From positions 221,404 to 285,403 of the forward strand of contig CAJJDN010000019.1 in assembly GCA_905182985.1 (NCBI GenBank): a stretch of DNA of 64,000 bases. The letters are read 5' to 3'. Positions 63,268-64,000 of this stretch are shown here, in pieces (position 1 is the stretch's first letter; each line of letters opens with the position of its first letter). A program made the translations under genes and the position numbers. This stretch comes from Paramecium sonneborni (taxonomy: Eukaryota; Ciliophora; Oligohymenophorea; Peniculida; Parameciidae). The notes under the pieces were generated by a model. That model worked only from the letters and a program-made list of their open reading frames with translations. It was not told the origin of the DNA and did no database searches.

Positions 63268-64000
63268 TATTTTAGTAAACTTTATGAAGAATAGGAAAAC
63301 CTTCTGTTTATAAATTATTATAAGTTTTATTCTATCGAGATGAAGGATTACTATTTATCCTTCTTTTTAGTCAATCTGTATTTTCTTTAAAGTTAAATTG
63401 TTAATCAATCTCTTTCAAATTCAAAATCTATTAGTTTTTGACTGTTTCTGATTATATTTTATAGCGTTTAAGATGGTCAAATTTATAATTTTTTATTCAG
63501 CCTCTAGATTAATTTTATGGGATTTGCTATTTATTTTTTGAAAATTTTTAAAAATTAAGAGAATGATTTTATGACTAATTCTAATTAATTTCTTCAATTA
63601 AAATATCTCAATCGTTTTCTTTCAATTTATATAGTTTTGTTTTAATTGATACATTTTCAAGAAGATTTTGATTTTTCATTTATTTTCTTTCTCATATACT
63701 ATCAATTTCAACAAAAAAAATGTTAGAAAGGACTTTTTATCTTAAATTTTAAAATAGTTCTCTCACTCAAGATGCTACAACAATCTAAAAATTTTCATAA
63801 ATTTCTACTCCAGATTTTATTAAAAGTACATTTAACTTCATCGACTGAAGTTCTAATTAATAAAAAGATTTAGGATGCCCTACTAAAATGAATTCCTTTG
63901 CCCTGATTTAGCAAATTTACCTGGATTTTTTAAGAATTAAGATAATTAATCTAATTCTCCAATTTCTTTAGAGAATTCATCTATTATTAAAAATATAAAA
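63215..64000 (-). pseudogene. Coiled-coil-like gene with five in-frame TGA codons, partial at window edge
   Basis: A single minus-strand frame runs from about 63900 to the terminal TGA at 63215-63217. It reads as coherent Lys/Asn/Gln-rich protein (LKRRINSNPSSRQNKTYNNL, EGFPILHKVYQNINQLS) but is broken by TGA at 63371, 63497, 63608, 63692 and 63767. All lie where Gln or Trp would fit. An upstream block at 63900-64000 (EFSKEIGELDQLSQFLKNP) joins only through a frame change. It may be a pseudogene, a gene with introns I could not place, or chance openness. No family is recognised. Confidence 0.35.

Overview
The window is ciliate somatic (macronuclear) DNA, most likely from a Paramecium. Long reading frames appear only when TAA and TAG are read as glutamine and TGA is the sole stop. 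Introns are tiny (about 20-37 nt). Intergenic spacers are mostly a few bases to 300 bp, and the sequence is strongly AT-rich. The standard-code reading breaks nearly every gene into fragments, so all calls here were made by hand with the ciliate code and checked for frame closure by intron arithmetic where possible. I saw no rRNA, tRNA, CRISPR array or insertion sequence.

Layout. 1-5.2 kb: partial membrane protein, two coiled-coil pieces, a BRO1/ALIX-type protein with a Gln/Pro-rich tail, a small unknown. 5.2-12.2 kb: a CFAP20DC-like ciliary protein, an AGC kinase, a polytopic membrane protein, an alpha/beta hydrolase and an unknown. 12.9-18.8 kb: a PP2C-like phosphatase with altered metal-site residues and three unknown or coiled-coil proteins. 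18.9-22.1 kb: a full-length piggyBac-derived transposase with an intact DDD triad, matching PiggyMac, the enzyme that excises eliminated sequences during macronuclear development. 22.2-29.5 kb: Aurora-like and ULK/NEK-like kinases, then a protein with 36 identical 24-bp repeats, then an unknown.

29.8-43.4 kb: a small unknown, a tandem cyclic-nucleotide-binding protein, a TBC (RabGAP) protein, a heat-shock-factor-type transcription factor, a LisH-DYRK kinase, an MFS transporter, an unknown, a METTL13-like methyltransferase, an ACL4-like TPR protein and an unknown. 43.4-49.3 kb: mitochondrial Lon protease, a CTD-type phosphatase, an IscA iron-sulfur protein and an NT-C2/coiled-coil protein. 49.6-64 kb: unknowns, a degenerate-looking stretch, a polyQ ENTH/VHS adaptor-like protein, a coiled-coil protein, CFAP221/PCDP1, an SOS1/NhaP-type Na+/H+ antiporter with a cyclic-nucleotide-binding domain, a RAP-domain (mitochondrial) protein, and a terminal stretch with several in-frame TGA codons.

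There are no operons. Genes are single units, often convergent with 6-60 bp between stops, and one pair overlaps by 15 bp. Functional themes are cilia (CFAP20DC, CFAP221), protein kinases, mitochondria (Lon, RAP, IscA) and genome rearrangement (PiggyMac). Several genes need a single-base change in an A/T run to stay in frame, which looks like sequencing or assembly error. Many introns end in AAG rather than the TAG that is usual for Paramecium.
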